Shown: piece by piece, positions 23,977 to 32,258 of the stretch
Numbering within the stretch: the stretch's first letter is position 1
Layout of the letters: each line of letters starts with the position of its first letter
NCBI RefSeq assembly: GCF_029051725.1
Contig: NZ_JAACFU010000002.1
Span: forward strand, 124,001-188,000
Length of the DNA stretch: 64,000 nt
Reading direction: 5' to 3'
Origin: Bradyrhizobium sp. CSS354
GTDB lineage: Bacteria; Pseudomonadota; Alphaproteobacteria; Rhizobiales; Xanthobacteraceae
The notes under the pieces: model-generated
Databases searched by the model: none
Seen by the model: only the letters and a program-made list of their open reading frames with translations
Told to the model about the DNA's origin: nothing
Translations under genes and position numbers: made by a program

Positions 23977-24468
23977 TTACTCCGTCTGGAAATCCCCCGG
24001 CTGCGGAGCAGCCAGCGGCGTGAACTCGCAACGATCTGGTTTGATGTCGATCAGCGGCGTGTTGTCGAGGCAATCGAGCCCGCGCACCAGAATCGCGTTG
24101 CCCTCAATGCCGACCAGCTTCACGATCGAGGTGCCGATCGGATTGGGGCGCACCGGCGAGCGCAGAGAAAACGTGCCGCGGGTCTTCTCGTTGTTCTTCG
24201 GGCTTTGCAGGACAATGTCGCGGCGCGACTTGTCGAGCCAGTAGAGCACTTCGAGATTGCTGTAGAAATCGACACCCTTGATCGCCGGCACGAACGGCTC
24301 GAAGATCTCGAGGCGGCATATCGGGCCGTCTGTCCGGCCCTGGCGCGGGGTCTCCATCCGCGAGCTCCAGGGCGTGCGGATGCGGCCGATGAAGACGAGG
24401 CCGGCATCCTGCGTCGGCGGCAGCTCGATAGAGACTTCACCCTCGCGGAGCTCGTTTTCGCGAACCAT
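23977..24468 (-). CDS. trmO: tRNA (N6-threonylcarbamoyladenosine(37)-N6)-methyltransferase TrmO
   Basis: A 163-residue TrmO (UPF0066/YaeB-like) protein: GRIRTPWSSRMETPRQGRTD, then GRTDGPIC, VDFYSNLEVLYWLDKSRRD and the signature SPVRPNPIGTSIVKLVGIEG with LDCLDNTPLIDIKPD. TrmO methylates t6A37 of tRNA-Thr with SAM. The ATG at 24468 is chosen because the longer frame (to 24540) overlaps the AzlD coding region. Confidence 0.88.
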   Translation of the reverse strand: MVRENELREGEVSIELPPTQDAGLVFIGRIRTPWSSRMETPRQGRTDGPICRLEIFEPFVPAIKGVDFYSNLEVLYWLDKSRRDIVLQSPKNNEKTRGTFSLRSPVRPNPIGTSIVKLVGIEGNAILVRGLDCLDNTPLIDIKPDRCEFTPLAAPQPGDFQTE

Positions 24469-24499
24469 ATTTCCAATTCCCTGCTGTTCGCCGGCGGTT

Positions 24500-24850
24500 T
24501 TAGCCCAACCACCACTTGCCGGCCAGCATGAAGACTTCACCCGCGACCACGCCCGCGAAGATCGAGCGGCGGGTCAATAGGAAGACGACGAGGCCGGCGC
24601 CGACCGCACCGTAGCGTAAGGCATCCGGCACACTCGCAAGCGCCCCGGGCGGCTCCACCACGATCTGGGCGATGACGCCGGCCAGGATCGCGGTGGCGAC
24701 CGCCCGCACCCAGACCAGAAGCTCGGAGCCCTCGTCGATGCCGCCCCCGAACCACAGGCCCAGCATGCGCCATATCTGGTTGGGAACAACGCCGGCGACG
24801 AACAGCACCGCCAGCGCGTGCCAGTCGCCAATGAGTTGCGCAAAGCTCAT
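24500..24850 (-). CDS. azlD: AzlD family membrane protein
   Basis: A 116-residue protein with four hydrophobic helices: LAVLFVAGVVPNQIWRMLGL, VRAVATAILAGVIAQIV, YGAVGAGLVVFLLTRRSIFA and VVAGEVFMLAGKWW. This is the small subunit of AzlCD-type branched-chain amino acid exporters. Its ATG overlaps the azlC stop codon by 4 bases (ATGA), so the two are translationally coupled. Confidence 0.85.
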   Translation of the reverse strand: MSFAQLIGDWHALAVLFVAGVVPNQIWRMLGLWFGGGIDEGSELLVWVRAVATAILAGVIAQIVVEPPGALASVPDALRYGAVGAGLVVFLLTRRSIFAGVVAGEVFMLAGKWWLG

Positions 24851-25680
24851 GCGCGCACCTCCCGCCACCAATGCACGCCATAGGCGATCGTGCCAGCCAC
24901 GAGGCCGCTGACGAGAATGTCGAGGCCGGAGTTCATCTTCGCGGCCAGTGGATAGAGCAGGATCCCGAGCGTCAGCGCGACGACGTCGGCGACCTCACGG
25001 CTGTTGCGTGCGGTCGAGAACAGGAACGACAACGGCGTCAGCAAAAGGATCGCCGCGCCAAGCGTCTGGGTCAGGTTGGCGGCGAGGAAATAGCCGACCG
25101 TGTTGGCGGTGAGACACACCGAGACAAGACCGAAGCCAAGTCCGTTGACGAAGGCGATCCGGCGTTCACGCGGCACCTGCGGCAGGAAGCGATGGCATTC
25201 GACCCACAGTGTCACCGCGGTGAGATGCGCCGCAAAAAACAGCTCGCGCCGTTTCGTCGTGGGCGTGCGCATCAGCGGCAGCACCGAAACCACCATCGGA
25301 AACAGCCGGATCGCACTGACGGTGACCGCGATCGCGGACTGGACGATTGTTGCACCGGAGCCAAGCGTGGTGATCAGGATGATCTGCGCCGGACCTGCCC
25401 AGACGAACAGCGTCGAGCAGAGCGCCCATAGCAGGCTGAAATGGGTATCGTGCGCGAGCGCGCCAATGCCGAGATAGGTCGCGAACAGGACCAGTGTGAG
25501 GATCGTCTGCGTGATCGAGCGCAGCCCCCACGCAAAGGCGCGCCACGGACTTTGCCATTGAGGTGAATCGAGCGGAGGAAGCGCCACGGGAGTCTTGGCC
25601 GGGAGGAATCGTGCCCCATAACGGGCAATACAGCGGTTCGCGTCAAGAAAGCGTGCGGCGGGGCTGGCATGCACCGTCAA
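24847..25680 (-). CDS. azlC: AzlC family branched-chain amino acid exporter subunit
   Basis: A protein of up to 277 residues with the AzlC features LCSTLFVWAGPAQIILI, SAIAVTVSAIRLFPMVVSVL, HLTAVTLWVECHRFLPQVP and NTVGYFLAANL. AzlC works with AzlD to export branched-chain amino acids. The N-terminal 30 residues are poorly conserved-looking and the first codon is TTG (25680); a GTG at 25587 is an alternative start. It overlaps azlD. Confidence 0.85.
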   Translation of the reverse strand: MTVHASPAARFLDANRCIARYGARFLPAKTPVALPPLDSPQWQSPWRAFAWGLRSITQTILTLVLFATYLGIGALAHDTHFSLLWALCSTLFVWAGPAQIILITTLGSGATIVQSAIAVTVSAIRLFPMVVSVLPLMRTPTTKRRELFFAAHLTAVTLWVECHRFLPQVPRERRIAFVNGLGFGLVSVCLTANTVGYFLAANLTQTLGAAILLLTPLSFLFSTARNSREVADVVALTLGILLYPLAAKMNSGLDILVSGLVAGTIAYGVHWWREVRA

Positions 25681-25686
25681 CGTTGC

Positions 25687-26241
25687 CTAGCGCCAGGCGA
25701 TGCCCGGAGAGATCACATCGAACAAGCCGGTCCACACCATGATCGCACACGGGCCCAATGAGCCTGCCAAGGATAGCCGTTCAAAAGCATGAATGGACGC
25801 CCGCCTGGTCACGATGAAATATGCGAGAGCGATGGCGATCAATGGCAGCTTGAAAGTGTACAACAGCGTAAGCGGCACCGACTGGACAATCAGTTTGGCG
25901 ACGGGCAGATCAAAAAACTTGATGTCGACAACGCTGGAGCCGATCCAGGCAACGAGAGTGACCGCCAACAGCGCCAAAACGGCGGTCATTCTTATCTGGT
26001 ACCGGTGGCAGATGAGCCAGAACGCCAACGAGTTCCAGCCGAGGCAGATGACGACCTTGCTCACCCCGACGGTTCCGCTGATCGGATGCCCTTCCAGCTT
26101 CGCAGCCCACAATAGAGCGTTGGAGAAGTCTGCATTCAAGGCAAGCCAGAGCACTAGGCTCGCCACACAAGCGCACGCCAGAGCAATTCTTTGGACCGTT
26201 CCGGCGGAATCTGCGGGTGTTGCGTCGCCGATCACCTGCAT
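25687..26241 (-). CDS. hypothetical multi-pass membrane protein
   Basis: A 184-residue protein (from ATG 26241) with five hydrophobic segments: RIALACACVASLVLWLALNA, VVICLGWNSLAFWLICHRYQ, MTAVLALLAVTLVAWIGSSV, VPLTLLYTFKLPLIAIALAY and LGPCAIMVWTGLFDVISPGI. I do not recognise a family. The frame is open to a TTG at 26328, which has GAGG nearby, so the N-terminus is uncertain. Codon use is less G+C-biased than in the flanks. It ends 6 bp before the azlC start but is on the same strand, so it could be first in that unit. Confidence 0.6.
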   Translation of the reverse strand: MQVIGDATPADSAGTVQRIALACACVASLVLWLALNADFSNALLWAAKLEGHPISGTVGVSKVVICLGWNSLAFWLICHRYQIRMTAVLALLAVTLVAWIGSSVVDIKFFDLPVAKLIVQSVPLTLLYTFKLPLIAIALAYFIVTRRASIHAFERLSLAGSLGPCAIMVWTGLFDVISPGIAWR

Positions 26242-26371
26242 CAGGTTCCGAAGCTCCACTCTCCGCGGGTCTGTTCGCGCGTCGATTGTCCTTTCACACG
26301 GTTGCATCCAACGCGCAAGATCAAGCAATGCTTGACCTCGCTCCTCACCACGGAGCAGCTCCAGCTCTCTC

Positions 26372-27412
26372 CTACCCGCTCACACCGCGGTTCTTCAGCA
26401 CGAAGCATGCCCCGCCAGCCTTGCGTATGCGACCGCAGAGTTCATCCGCCTCGCTCCGAGTATCGGCACCGATGCGCACCTGGTAAAAGGCGCGCGTGCC
26501 GCGGCTGCGCATCACCGAGCTGAGCAGGCTCGGATCACGTTCGCCGATCACGGCGCTCAGCCGCGTGACCGCGCGGGAATACATCGCCAGCGCCCGGTTG
26601 CGGTCAAAGCCCGCGGCGAGCTGCACGCCCCAGATCTTAGCGGCCGCGAGCTCCACATGCTGCTCGAGCTCGGCGACGAAGGCATTCGGCGCGCGCTTCA
26701 AAAGCGCCATCAGATCGCGGCAGCTCGTCGGCGGCGCGCTGGGCGGCCCCTTGCCGGTCGCGCCTGCCTTGGCCCAGGCATCAACGCTCGTACCAGTGAT
26801 GGCAAAAACGTAATTGCGGGTCTGCTCCGGCATGCCGCCGGTGCCGGCGAGCCATTCCTGCACCCGGCGCGGCCCGGCATTGTAGGCAGCCGCCGCCAGG
26901 CCGAGATTACCGAACTGGTTGCGCAGCTCGTTCAAAAATTCGGCCGATCTCGGCAGCGCCTGCACCGGATTGAACGGATTGAGCAGCCCGCGCTCGCTCG
27001 CGGTGCCCGGCATGAATTGCGCGATCCCCTGCGCCCGCTCGCCGCTGCGCGTCACCGGGCCAACCGCATCGCTCTGAAAGCGGCTCTCCTGCCAGATCAC
27101 GCGGGCGAAGAACTCCAGCGGCAGATTGGCATCGCGCGCCGCGGCCTCGATAATCAGGCAGATCGACTCCCGCGTGTCGCTCTCGCGCGCATCGGCGGGC
27201 TTCGCCGGCGGCGTCGCAAGCTCTTCGACGCTGGGGACGGCGACATCGGTCTTGGCGGGCGAACTGTCCCACGCCGCAGCCTGTGTCGCCGAGACAAGCA
27301 GCGCGGGGATGATGCACATCGCAATCTGCACCCATCCTTTGCAGGCATGGCGGTGGCGCGCCTCGGCGCGGCATGCGACAGTGCGATCAACAATGTTGTG
27401 GCATCGTGCCAT
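26372..27412 (-). CDS. lytic transglycosylase (SLT) with C-terminal SPOR-like domain
   Basis: The SLT goose-lysozyme-like core is clear: IWQESRFQ with catalytic Glu109, GIAQFMPGTA and AAAAYNAGPRRV. The C-terminus (RGTRAFYQVRIGADTRSEAD, then CGRIRKAGGACFVLKN) looks like a SPOR peptidoglycan-binding repeat. It cleaves the glycan strand of peptidoglycan to 1,6-anhydro products in the periplasm. A signal-like hydrophobic stretch (WVQIAMCIIPALLVSATQAA) favours a start at 27412, although ATG 27319 is possible. The much longer open frame to 28168 runs antisense through the next gene and is spurious. It is divergent from a TRAP-type binding protein. Confidence 0.85.
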   Translation of the reverse strand: MARCHNIVDRTVACRAEARHRHACKGWVQIAMCIIPALLVSATQAAAWDSSPAKTDVAVPSVEELATPPAKPADARESDTRESICLIIEAAARDANLPLEFFARVIWQESRFQSDAVGPVTRSGERAQGIAQFMPGTASERGLLNPFNPVQALPRSAEFLNELRNQFGNLGLAAAAYNAGPRRVQEWLAGTGGMPEQTRNYVFAITGTSVDAWAKAGATGKGPPSAPPTSCRDLMALLKRAPNAFVAELEQHVELAAAKIWGVQLAAGFDRNRALAMYSRAVTRLSAVIGERDPSLLSSVMRSRGTRAFYQVRIGADTRSEADELCGRIRKAGGACFVLKNRGVSG

Positions 27413-27457
27413 GGTTCGACGAGTCGCCAATATATGCTGCCTGACCTGCTTCTCCCA

Positions 27458-28486
27458 ATGCGTTACCCCGCCAAACGGATCCGCGCGATCCTTGCCCTCG
27501 CCGCGCTCATCCTGAGCGTCGCGCCAGCCGCCGCGCAGGTGACGTCTCAAGTCGCGTCTCAAGTTACATCCCAGGTCACCTGGCGGATGACCACGGAATA
27601 CCCCGAGAATAACATCTCCGGGATTGGACTCACGACCTTCGCCAGCCGCGTCTCCGACCGTACCCACGGTTTCGTGACCGTGACGAACGCCTTCGACAAC
27701 CAGCTCAAAATCAACTCGGGCGAGATGCCGCGCGCGGCGCTGGACGGCCGGATCGCGGGCGGCGATGCCTTCGCGGGCGCGCTCTCGGGCCTCGACCCCG
27801 TGCTCGGATTGTCCACCCTGCCCTTCCTGGTGCAATCGGTCGATCTCGCCCGCGCCACCAATCTGCGGGCGCGTCCGCTCTATGAGAAGGCGCTCGCGGC
27901 GCGCGGCCTCAAGCTGCTCTATGTGACGATCTGGCCCGCCACGGGCCTGTGGTCGGAGCGGTCGCTCGAAAATGCCGATGACCTGCCGAAACTGAACTTG
28001 CGAACCTACGATGCCAATTCCACCGAGGTCATGCGCGCGGCCGGCGCAAACGCGCAATTCCTGCCGATGGACGCGGCGCTCGCCGGACTGAAGGAGCACC
28101 GGCTGAATGCCTTCCTCACCTCCGGCGACGGCGGCGCGGGGCGCAAATTGTGGGACTTCCTGCCGCATTTCACGGCCATCAACTACGCGATGCCAATCTC
28201 GATCGCCTTCGTCCGCAGCGATGCCTTTGCCGAACTGTCCGAGCCGATGCAGCGCGAGGTGCTGGCCGCGGCGGCCGAGACAGAACAGAGCCAGCTCGCA
28301 CTACTGACCCACCGCACCATCGAGAACTATGCGCGCATGCGCGACAATGGCGTCCATATCGCCGAGCCGGCGCCTGCGTTCCTTGTCACGGAGCTGCGGA
28401 AGGCAGCAAAGGACGCGATCGCCGCCTGGGAAACCCGGGCAGGCGCGGAGGCGACCGCCATCGTCGAATGGGCGAGACAGCAATGA
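27458..28486 (+). CDS. TRAP transporter substrate-binding protein (DctP-like), orphan
   Basis: A 342-residue periplasmic protein with a signal peptide (MRYPAKRIRAILALAALILS, cleavage after APAAAQ). The DctP fold is shown by VTWRMTTEYPENNISGIGLT, RVSDRTHGFVTVTNAFDN and TYDANSTEVMRAAGA. TRAP binding proteins capture carboxylates for DctQM permeases, but no dctQ or dctM is nearby, so it is an orphan or works with a distant permease. Just after the signal, four 12-bp tandem units encode QVTSQVASQVTSQVTW. ATG 27434 is an alternative start. It is divergent from the lytic transglycosylase. Confidence 0.85.
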   Translation: MRYPAKRIRAILALAALILSVAPAAAQVTSQVASQVTSQVTWRMTTEYPENNISGIGLTTFASRVSDRTHGFVTVTNAFDNQLKINSGEMPRAALDGRIAGGDAFAGALSGLDPVLGLSTLPFLVQSVDLARATNLRARPLYEKALAARGLKLLYVTIWPATGLWSERSLENADDLPKLNLRTYDANSTEVMRAAGANAQFLPMDAALAGLKEHRLNAFLTSGDGGAGRKLWDFLPHFTAINYAMPISIAFVRSDAFAELSEPMQREVLAAAAETEQSQLALLTHRTIENYARMRDNGVHIAEPAPAFLVTELRKAAKDAIAAWETRAGAEATAIVEWARQQ

Positions 28487-28541
28487 GGGAGCGCTAGCGG
28501 CATCAGCAATGAACGCTCCGCCGGTGTCGCTGCCTACTGCC

Positions 28542-28742
28542 TTAGTTTTTGACCGGAACCGAGATTTCGCCCCGGATGGCGCGGTCGAGGGCATCGATCA
28601 GCGCCTGGATCTCGATAAACTTGTTGCGCGCGCGCTCGGCGGTGTCGCGCACAAAGGGAGCGGCCAGCACTTTCGCATGCGCGTCCCTGTCCTCGATCAT
28701 GCGATCACGGGCCTTCTTCAGAGTTTCAAGTCGCTCGCTCAT
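28542..28742 (-). CDS. small coiled-coil hypothetical protein
   Basis: A 66-residue charged helical protein, SERLETLKKARDRMIEDRDA followed by FVRDTAERARNKFIEIQALI and a DALDRAIRG tail, likely a coiled coil. The ATG has an AGGAGAGG ribosome-binding site just upstream, which supports it as a real gene. No known domain recognised. Confidence 0.65.
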   Translation of the reverse strand: MSERLETLKKARDRMIEDRDAHAKVLAAPFVRDTAERARNKFIEIQALIDALDRAIRGEISVPVKN

Positions 28743-28821
28743 CCGGCCTCTCCTGAAAAAATTCGTCTCGATCTCTCGTTCGGACTCGCCGATGAACGAG
28801 AACGCGGCGAACGAGCAACCC

Positions 28822-29118
28822 TCAACAGCCGCGGCAGATGTTCTTCAGCTTCGCTGCCGTTCTGGCCTCTTCCGCCACGAACGGGTCCTTGTAGGCAGCA
28901 CGGGACCCATCGCCCTCCGCAGCAGCGGGCTTTTTTTCCTTCGGAGGAAACGCAGCATCGTAGCAGGCGAGACGTCCGCTCGTGCTTTCGATCGCCCGGC
29001 AGTCCGGTCCTGCCGCGACAGCGCCTTGCAACAATGTGCCAAGTATCAATGTGCCAAGTATCAATGCGAGAAGAAGCGCTCTCCGGCGGATCCAGTCGAC
29101 CAGACGAACTCGAGTCAT
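28822..29118 (-). CDS. small secreted protein with a CRAIESTSGRLACYDAAF motif
   Basis: A 98-residue product with a signal anchor (RRRALLLALILGTLILGTLL) and a mature domain with DCRAIESTSGRLACYDAAFP. That cysteine-spaced motif recurs in short rhizobial periplasmic proteins related to the type VI-associated TagO/VasI-like family. Four cysteines in all, two of them in the C-terminal NICRGC. The hydrophobic segment contains a duplication of five residues (LILGT twice) caused by a 15-bp tandem repeat at 29032-29061. Function unknown. Confidence 0.65.
   Translation of the reverse strand: MTRVRLVDWIRRRALLLALILGTLILGTLLQGAVAAGPDCRAIESTSGRLACYDAAFPPKEKKPAAAEGDGSRAAYKDPFVAEEARTAAKLKNICRGC
29032..29066. 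repeat. 15-bp in-frame tandem repeat
   Basis: CAATGTGCCAAGTAT occurs twice in a row, followed by a partial third unit. It is in frame in the small secreted protein gene and lengthens its hydrophobic segment by five residues. Confidence 0.85.
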
Positions 29119-29351
29119 GCACGCTCCTGCTCAGTCGGCGGGAGCGCTGGTGACCCTCAGTCACCGGTCGATGCCAATGGAAGGCGGTGATGGCGCCACT
29201 CTACGCTTCCCTCCCGCGAATAGCGAGCTTTAAGGGATAGGCCATATCAGGAGGGCCGGATTTCGGCGTGACAATGGTTGCGCGTTTGCCTTGGTCCGCG
29301 GCCTCGTTTAGGCCTGGCAATAGGCGGCGGTATCAACACAGGCGCGGCAAT

Positions 29352-29990
29352 ATGGTGACACTCTATTTCGATCTCGACGGCACGCTGACCGACCCCAAGC
29401 CAGGGATCACGCGCTCGATCCAGTACGCTCTGGAGCGGCTCGACGTCGCGGTGCCGAGCGAGGACGAACTGACCTGGTGCATCGGGCCGCCGCTGCATGC
29501 CAGCCTGCAAAAGCTCACGGGCAGCGCGGAACTCGCCGACCGGGCGCTGCTGCTCTATCGCGAACGCTTCAGCGATGTCGGCTTGTTCGAGAACGGGGCC
29601 TATACCGGCATCATGGATACGCTGACAACGCTTGCCGCGACAACACCGCGCATGTTCGTGGCGACCAGCAAGCCCGCGGTCTACGCCACCCGTATCGTCG
29701 AGCATTTTGGCCTAAAACCGTATTTCGAGCGAGTATTCGGCTCCGAGCTCGACGGCACGCGCGTCGACAAGCGCGACCTGCTGCGCTACGCGCTCGGCGA
29801 AACCAAGGTCGATCCCGCCAGCGCGATCATGATCGGCGACCGCAGCCATGACGTGGTCGGCGCCCGCACCAACGGCATGACCGCGATCGGCGTGCTCTAT
29901 GGCTACGGCAGCGAGGCCGAACTGCGGGATGCCGGCGCGCATCACATCTGCGCGGCGCATCCCGAGCTGCTCGGCCATTGCGTGCTCTAG
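29352..29990 (+). CDS. HAD family hydrolase (phosphoglycolate phosphatase-like)
   Basis: A 212-residue HAD enzyme: motif I FDLDGTLTDP with nucleophile and acid Asp, motif II FVATSKP, a Lys in KPYFERVFGS and motif IV MIGDRSHDV. The alpha-helical cap and TDPKPGITRSIQYAL are as in Gph/PGP-type phosphatases. It dephosphorylates small metabolites; 2-phosphoglycolate is the usual annotation, without proof. The ATG at 29352 is just before motif I, and the frame upstream to 29268 is not needed. Confidence 0.88.
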   Translation: MVTLYFDLDGTLTDPKPGITRSIQYALERLDVAVPSEDELTWCIGPPLHASLQKLTGSAELADRALLLYRERFSDVGLFENGAYTGIMDTLTTLAATTPRMFVATSKPAVYATRIVEHFGLKPYFERVFGSELDGTRVDKRDLLRYALGETKVDPASAIMIGDRSHDVVGARTNGMTAIGVLYGYGSEAELRDAGAHHICAAHPELLGHCVL

Positions 29991-29994
29991 TCGA

Positions 29995-31035
29995 TCAAGC
30001 GCTGACGGTCTCCACCGCCGCCAGCATGCCGGTCTTGGCGTGACAGTTGAGGTACTCGAAGAACTGCTCGTCGGCAGCAGCCACGGTGACCTCGTGGTAG
30101 AGCCGCAGTTTTGCCGAGGGGCCGAGCGTCGACAGGTACTTCATCGCGGCGCCGAATATCCTGACGTGGGTCGGATGCGATTCCGCCCACCGCTCCAGCG
30201 CCGCCAGGCTCTTCCACCAGCTTTGGCCGTAGGACTTTTCACTCACGTCCCCGTCGGCTGCAAGCACGCGCATGTAACGGTTGGCGTAGCAGCCGATGCC
30301 GAGGCCGTCATCGCGCAGGAAGTCCATGCCCTCGCGCAACACCGGTTCGACGTCGTCCAGATAGAGCTTTCGCTCCGACGACTCGGTATCGCTCCAATCC
30401 TGGCCTGATCGGATCAGGCAGAGATTGTCGTGCGCCTGCACGCGCAGCCGCGCCCCGTCGCGGATCAATTCGGGATTGCCGCCGGGCGACATCGGATCGG
30501 TCTGCGACAGCGGGATGCGGTCGCGCATGCCGCCCCAATAGGCGTGCTCCTGCACCTCGCCGCTCATTCCGCCGGCGATTGCGGCGACGCCCTCGGGCCG
30601 CTCGAGCGAGGAAAACAGCGTCTCGTGCCGCGCCACCGTGGGGCGCAGCACCTCGATGAAAGTCCCGATGCCCTCGGGCCGCGTTCCGGTCCAGGCCTCG
30701 CGCGCCGGCGCAAACCATTTGTCGAACCGCGCAATGTCGTCCCAATAGGCCACCGAGACGACGTTCTCATAGCCAGCCTGATCAACATATTGCGCGCGAT
30801 CCCAATGTGAAGGACCGCCTTCAGCGGCAAACCGCACCGCGATGTCAGAGAGCGCGTCCGTCGCAGCCGCCGGCGCCGTGCCGCGAGACTGCAGGCCGAA
30901 ATAGGCCATCACGACGCGGTTCACGGCAGGCTTATAGCGCGCCACGAAGGACGGGTATGGCGGCTGGTAATCGTCCGGCACGCGCTTGTGGCGCGTGCGC
31001 GGGATCTCGAGATGCAGAGGAATTGCGGATTCCAT
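29995..31035 (-). CDS. phenylacetaldoxime dehydratase family protein (heme aldoxime dehydratase)
   Basis: A 346-residue aldoxime dehydratase: AYFGLQSRGTAP near the front, EGIGTFIEVLRPTVARHETL, EHAYWGGMRDRIP and the C-terminal HPTHVRIFG and RLYHEVTV. His290 and His314 correspond to the heme-ligand and distal catalytic histidines of the family. It dehydrates aldoximes (R-CH=NOH) to nitriles using ferrous heme. The gene is 26 bp downstream of a nitrilase gene with its own GGGAGG site, so the pair forms the aldoxime-nitrile pathway. Confidence 0.9.
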   Translation of the reverse strand: MESAIPLHLEIPRTRHKRVPDDYQPPYPSFVARYKPAVNRVVMAYFGLQSRGTAPAAATDALSDIAVRFAAEGGPSHWDRAQYVDQAGYENVVSVAYWDDIARFDKWFAPAREAWTGTRPEGIGTFIEVLRPTVARHETLFSSLERPEGVAAIAGGMSGEVQEHAYWGGMRDRIPLSQTDPMSPGGNPELIRDGARLRVQAHDNLCLIRSGQDWSDTESSERKLYLDDVEPVLREGMDFLRDDGLGIGCYANRYMRVLAADGDVSEKSYGQSWWKSLAALERWAESHPTHVRIFGAAMKYLSTLGPSAKLRLYHEVTVAAADEQFFEYLNCHAKTGMLAAVETVSA

Positions 31036-31061
31036 GAGCGTGCCTCCCTCGATTGCGGCGA

Positions 31062-32078
31062 TCAGCTCGCCGCCGCGGCAATGTCCGCGGGCTCGACGGT
31101 GTCGACCGGCAGCGCAAACTGCTCGACGCGCTGGTATCGCTTCTTATTGAGCAGGAGCCGGGTCACGTCGGGGCGCGAATAGTGCCCGGCCGGATCAGCG
31201 GCGTTCTTGGCGACACCGATGGCGCCAAGATCGATCTCGGCGATCAAGAGGCCTTCCTGGTCCGGCGCGAGCTTGTCGCCGATCTGGCTGCCATCGGGGC
31301 CGTAGATCGCAGCGAAGCCACCGCCGGCATGCAGCAGCGCATGCTTGTCCGGCCGATCACAGAGTTCGTCGATCATGGCTTGCGAGACCGTTGCGCAAGG
31401 GGCGAGCACGAAGCAGGAGCCCTCGACCGCATAGACCCGCGAGGCGGCGTTATTCACCTCGGCGCCGAGCGCCGGTGCGAAGGGATCGTAGAGCGAAAAG
31501 CTCGGCCAGGCCGCGACATGCACCTGCTCGTTCTGGGCGTACATCGCGTATTTCGACAGCGGCTGGAGATGCTCCCAGCAGCACAGTGCGCCGATGCGGC
31601 CGATGTCGGGCCGCGCGTGCACGGCGAGATCGCTGCCGTCGCCCTCGCCATAGACCGTGCGCTCGGCATGGGTCGGCCGCAGCTTGCGGCGCTTTGCGAT
31701 GGTCTCGCCATCCGGGCCGATCAGCCATTGCGCGAGATAAAGACTGCCGCCGTCGCGCTCGGACAGGCCGAGCACGGCAGTGAGCTTGGCCTTACGCACG
31801 GCATCGCGCAGCCGCTCGGCCTGCGGACTGTCATAGGACAGCGAATTGTCGAAATAGCGCTGCACGAAGCCGCGGCCGATGGCCCAGGCCGGCGAATCCA
31901 TCCAGATGTGCCAGGGGTAACCGGGGATGAAGGCTTCCGGAAAGGCGATCAGCTTGGCGCCCTTCTCGGCGGCGTCCCTGATCAGGGCGATCGACTTCTC
32001 GATCGAGGCGTCGAGATCGAGCCAGGCGGGCGCCGCCTGCACCACGGCAACCTTGTATTTCGGATGTTCGATGCCCAT
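31062..32078 (-). CDS. nitrilase
   Basis: A 338-residue carbon-nitrogen hydrolase with the catalytic triad Glu48 (FPEAF), Lys132 (KLRPTHAER) and Cys167 (CCWEH). The GYPWHIWMDSP segment and C-terminal DPAGHYSRPDV are typical of aliphatic/aromatic nitrilases. It hydrolyses the nitrile made by the adjacent aldoxime dehydratase to a carboxylic acid and ammonia. GGGAGGCGG precedes the ATG. Divergently transcribed from an AraC-type regulator, it is first in the nitrilase-aldoxime dehydratase operon. Confidence 0.93.
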   Translation of the reverse strand: MGIEHPKYKVAVVQAAPAWLDLDASIEKSIALIRDAAEKGAKLIAFPEAFIPGYPWHIWMDSPAWAIGRGFVQRYFDNSLSYDSPQAERLRDAVRKAKLTAVLGLSERDGGSLYLAQWLIGPDGETIAKRRKLRPTHAERTVYGEGDGSDLAVHARPDIGRIGALCCWEHLQPLSKYAMYAQNEQVHVAAWPSFSLYDPFAPALGAEVNNAASRVYAVEGSCFVLAPCATVSQAMIDELCDRPDKHALLHAGGGFAAIYGPDGSQIGDKLAPDQEGLLIAEIDLGAIGVAKNAADPAGHYSRPDVTRLLLNKKRYQRVEQFALPVDTVEPADIAAAAS

Positions 32079-32258
32079 TGCCGCCTCCCTTGCCGGTTGA
32101 TCGGAAGCCAGGTCCGATGCAGTCTATTGAGCCAGAGCCGGACAAGGCCGGCTCGACCGCCCGGGCACGAAAACTCGACTGGAACGGCGGTACGGGATTT
32201 GCCTCCGGTTAGGTGCGATACACGTGATACTGCGGGATGTGAAAGGGAGGCTCTGCAG

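Noticed and set aside
27536..27583. Short tandem repeats considered as a CRISPR-like array
   Set aside because: Units are 12 bp, contiguous, without spacers and in frame in a gene.
26372..28168. 598-codon frame extending the lytic transglycosylase
   Set aside because: The upstream 250 codons are antisense to the TRAP-binding protein gene, while a signal peptide marks the true start near 27412.
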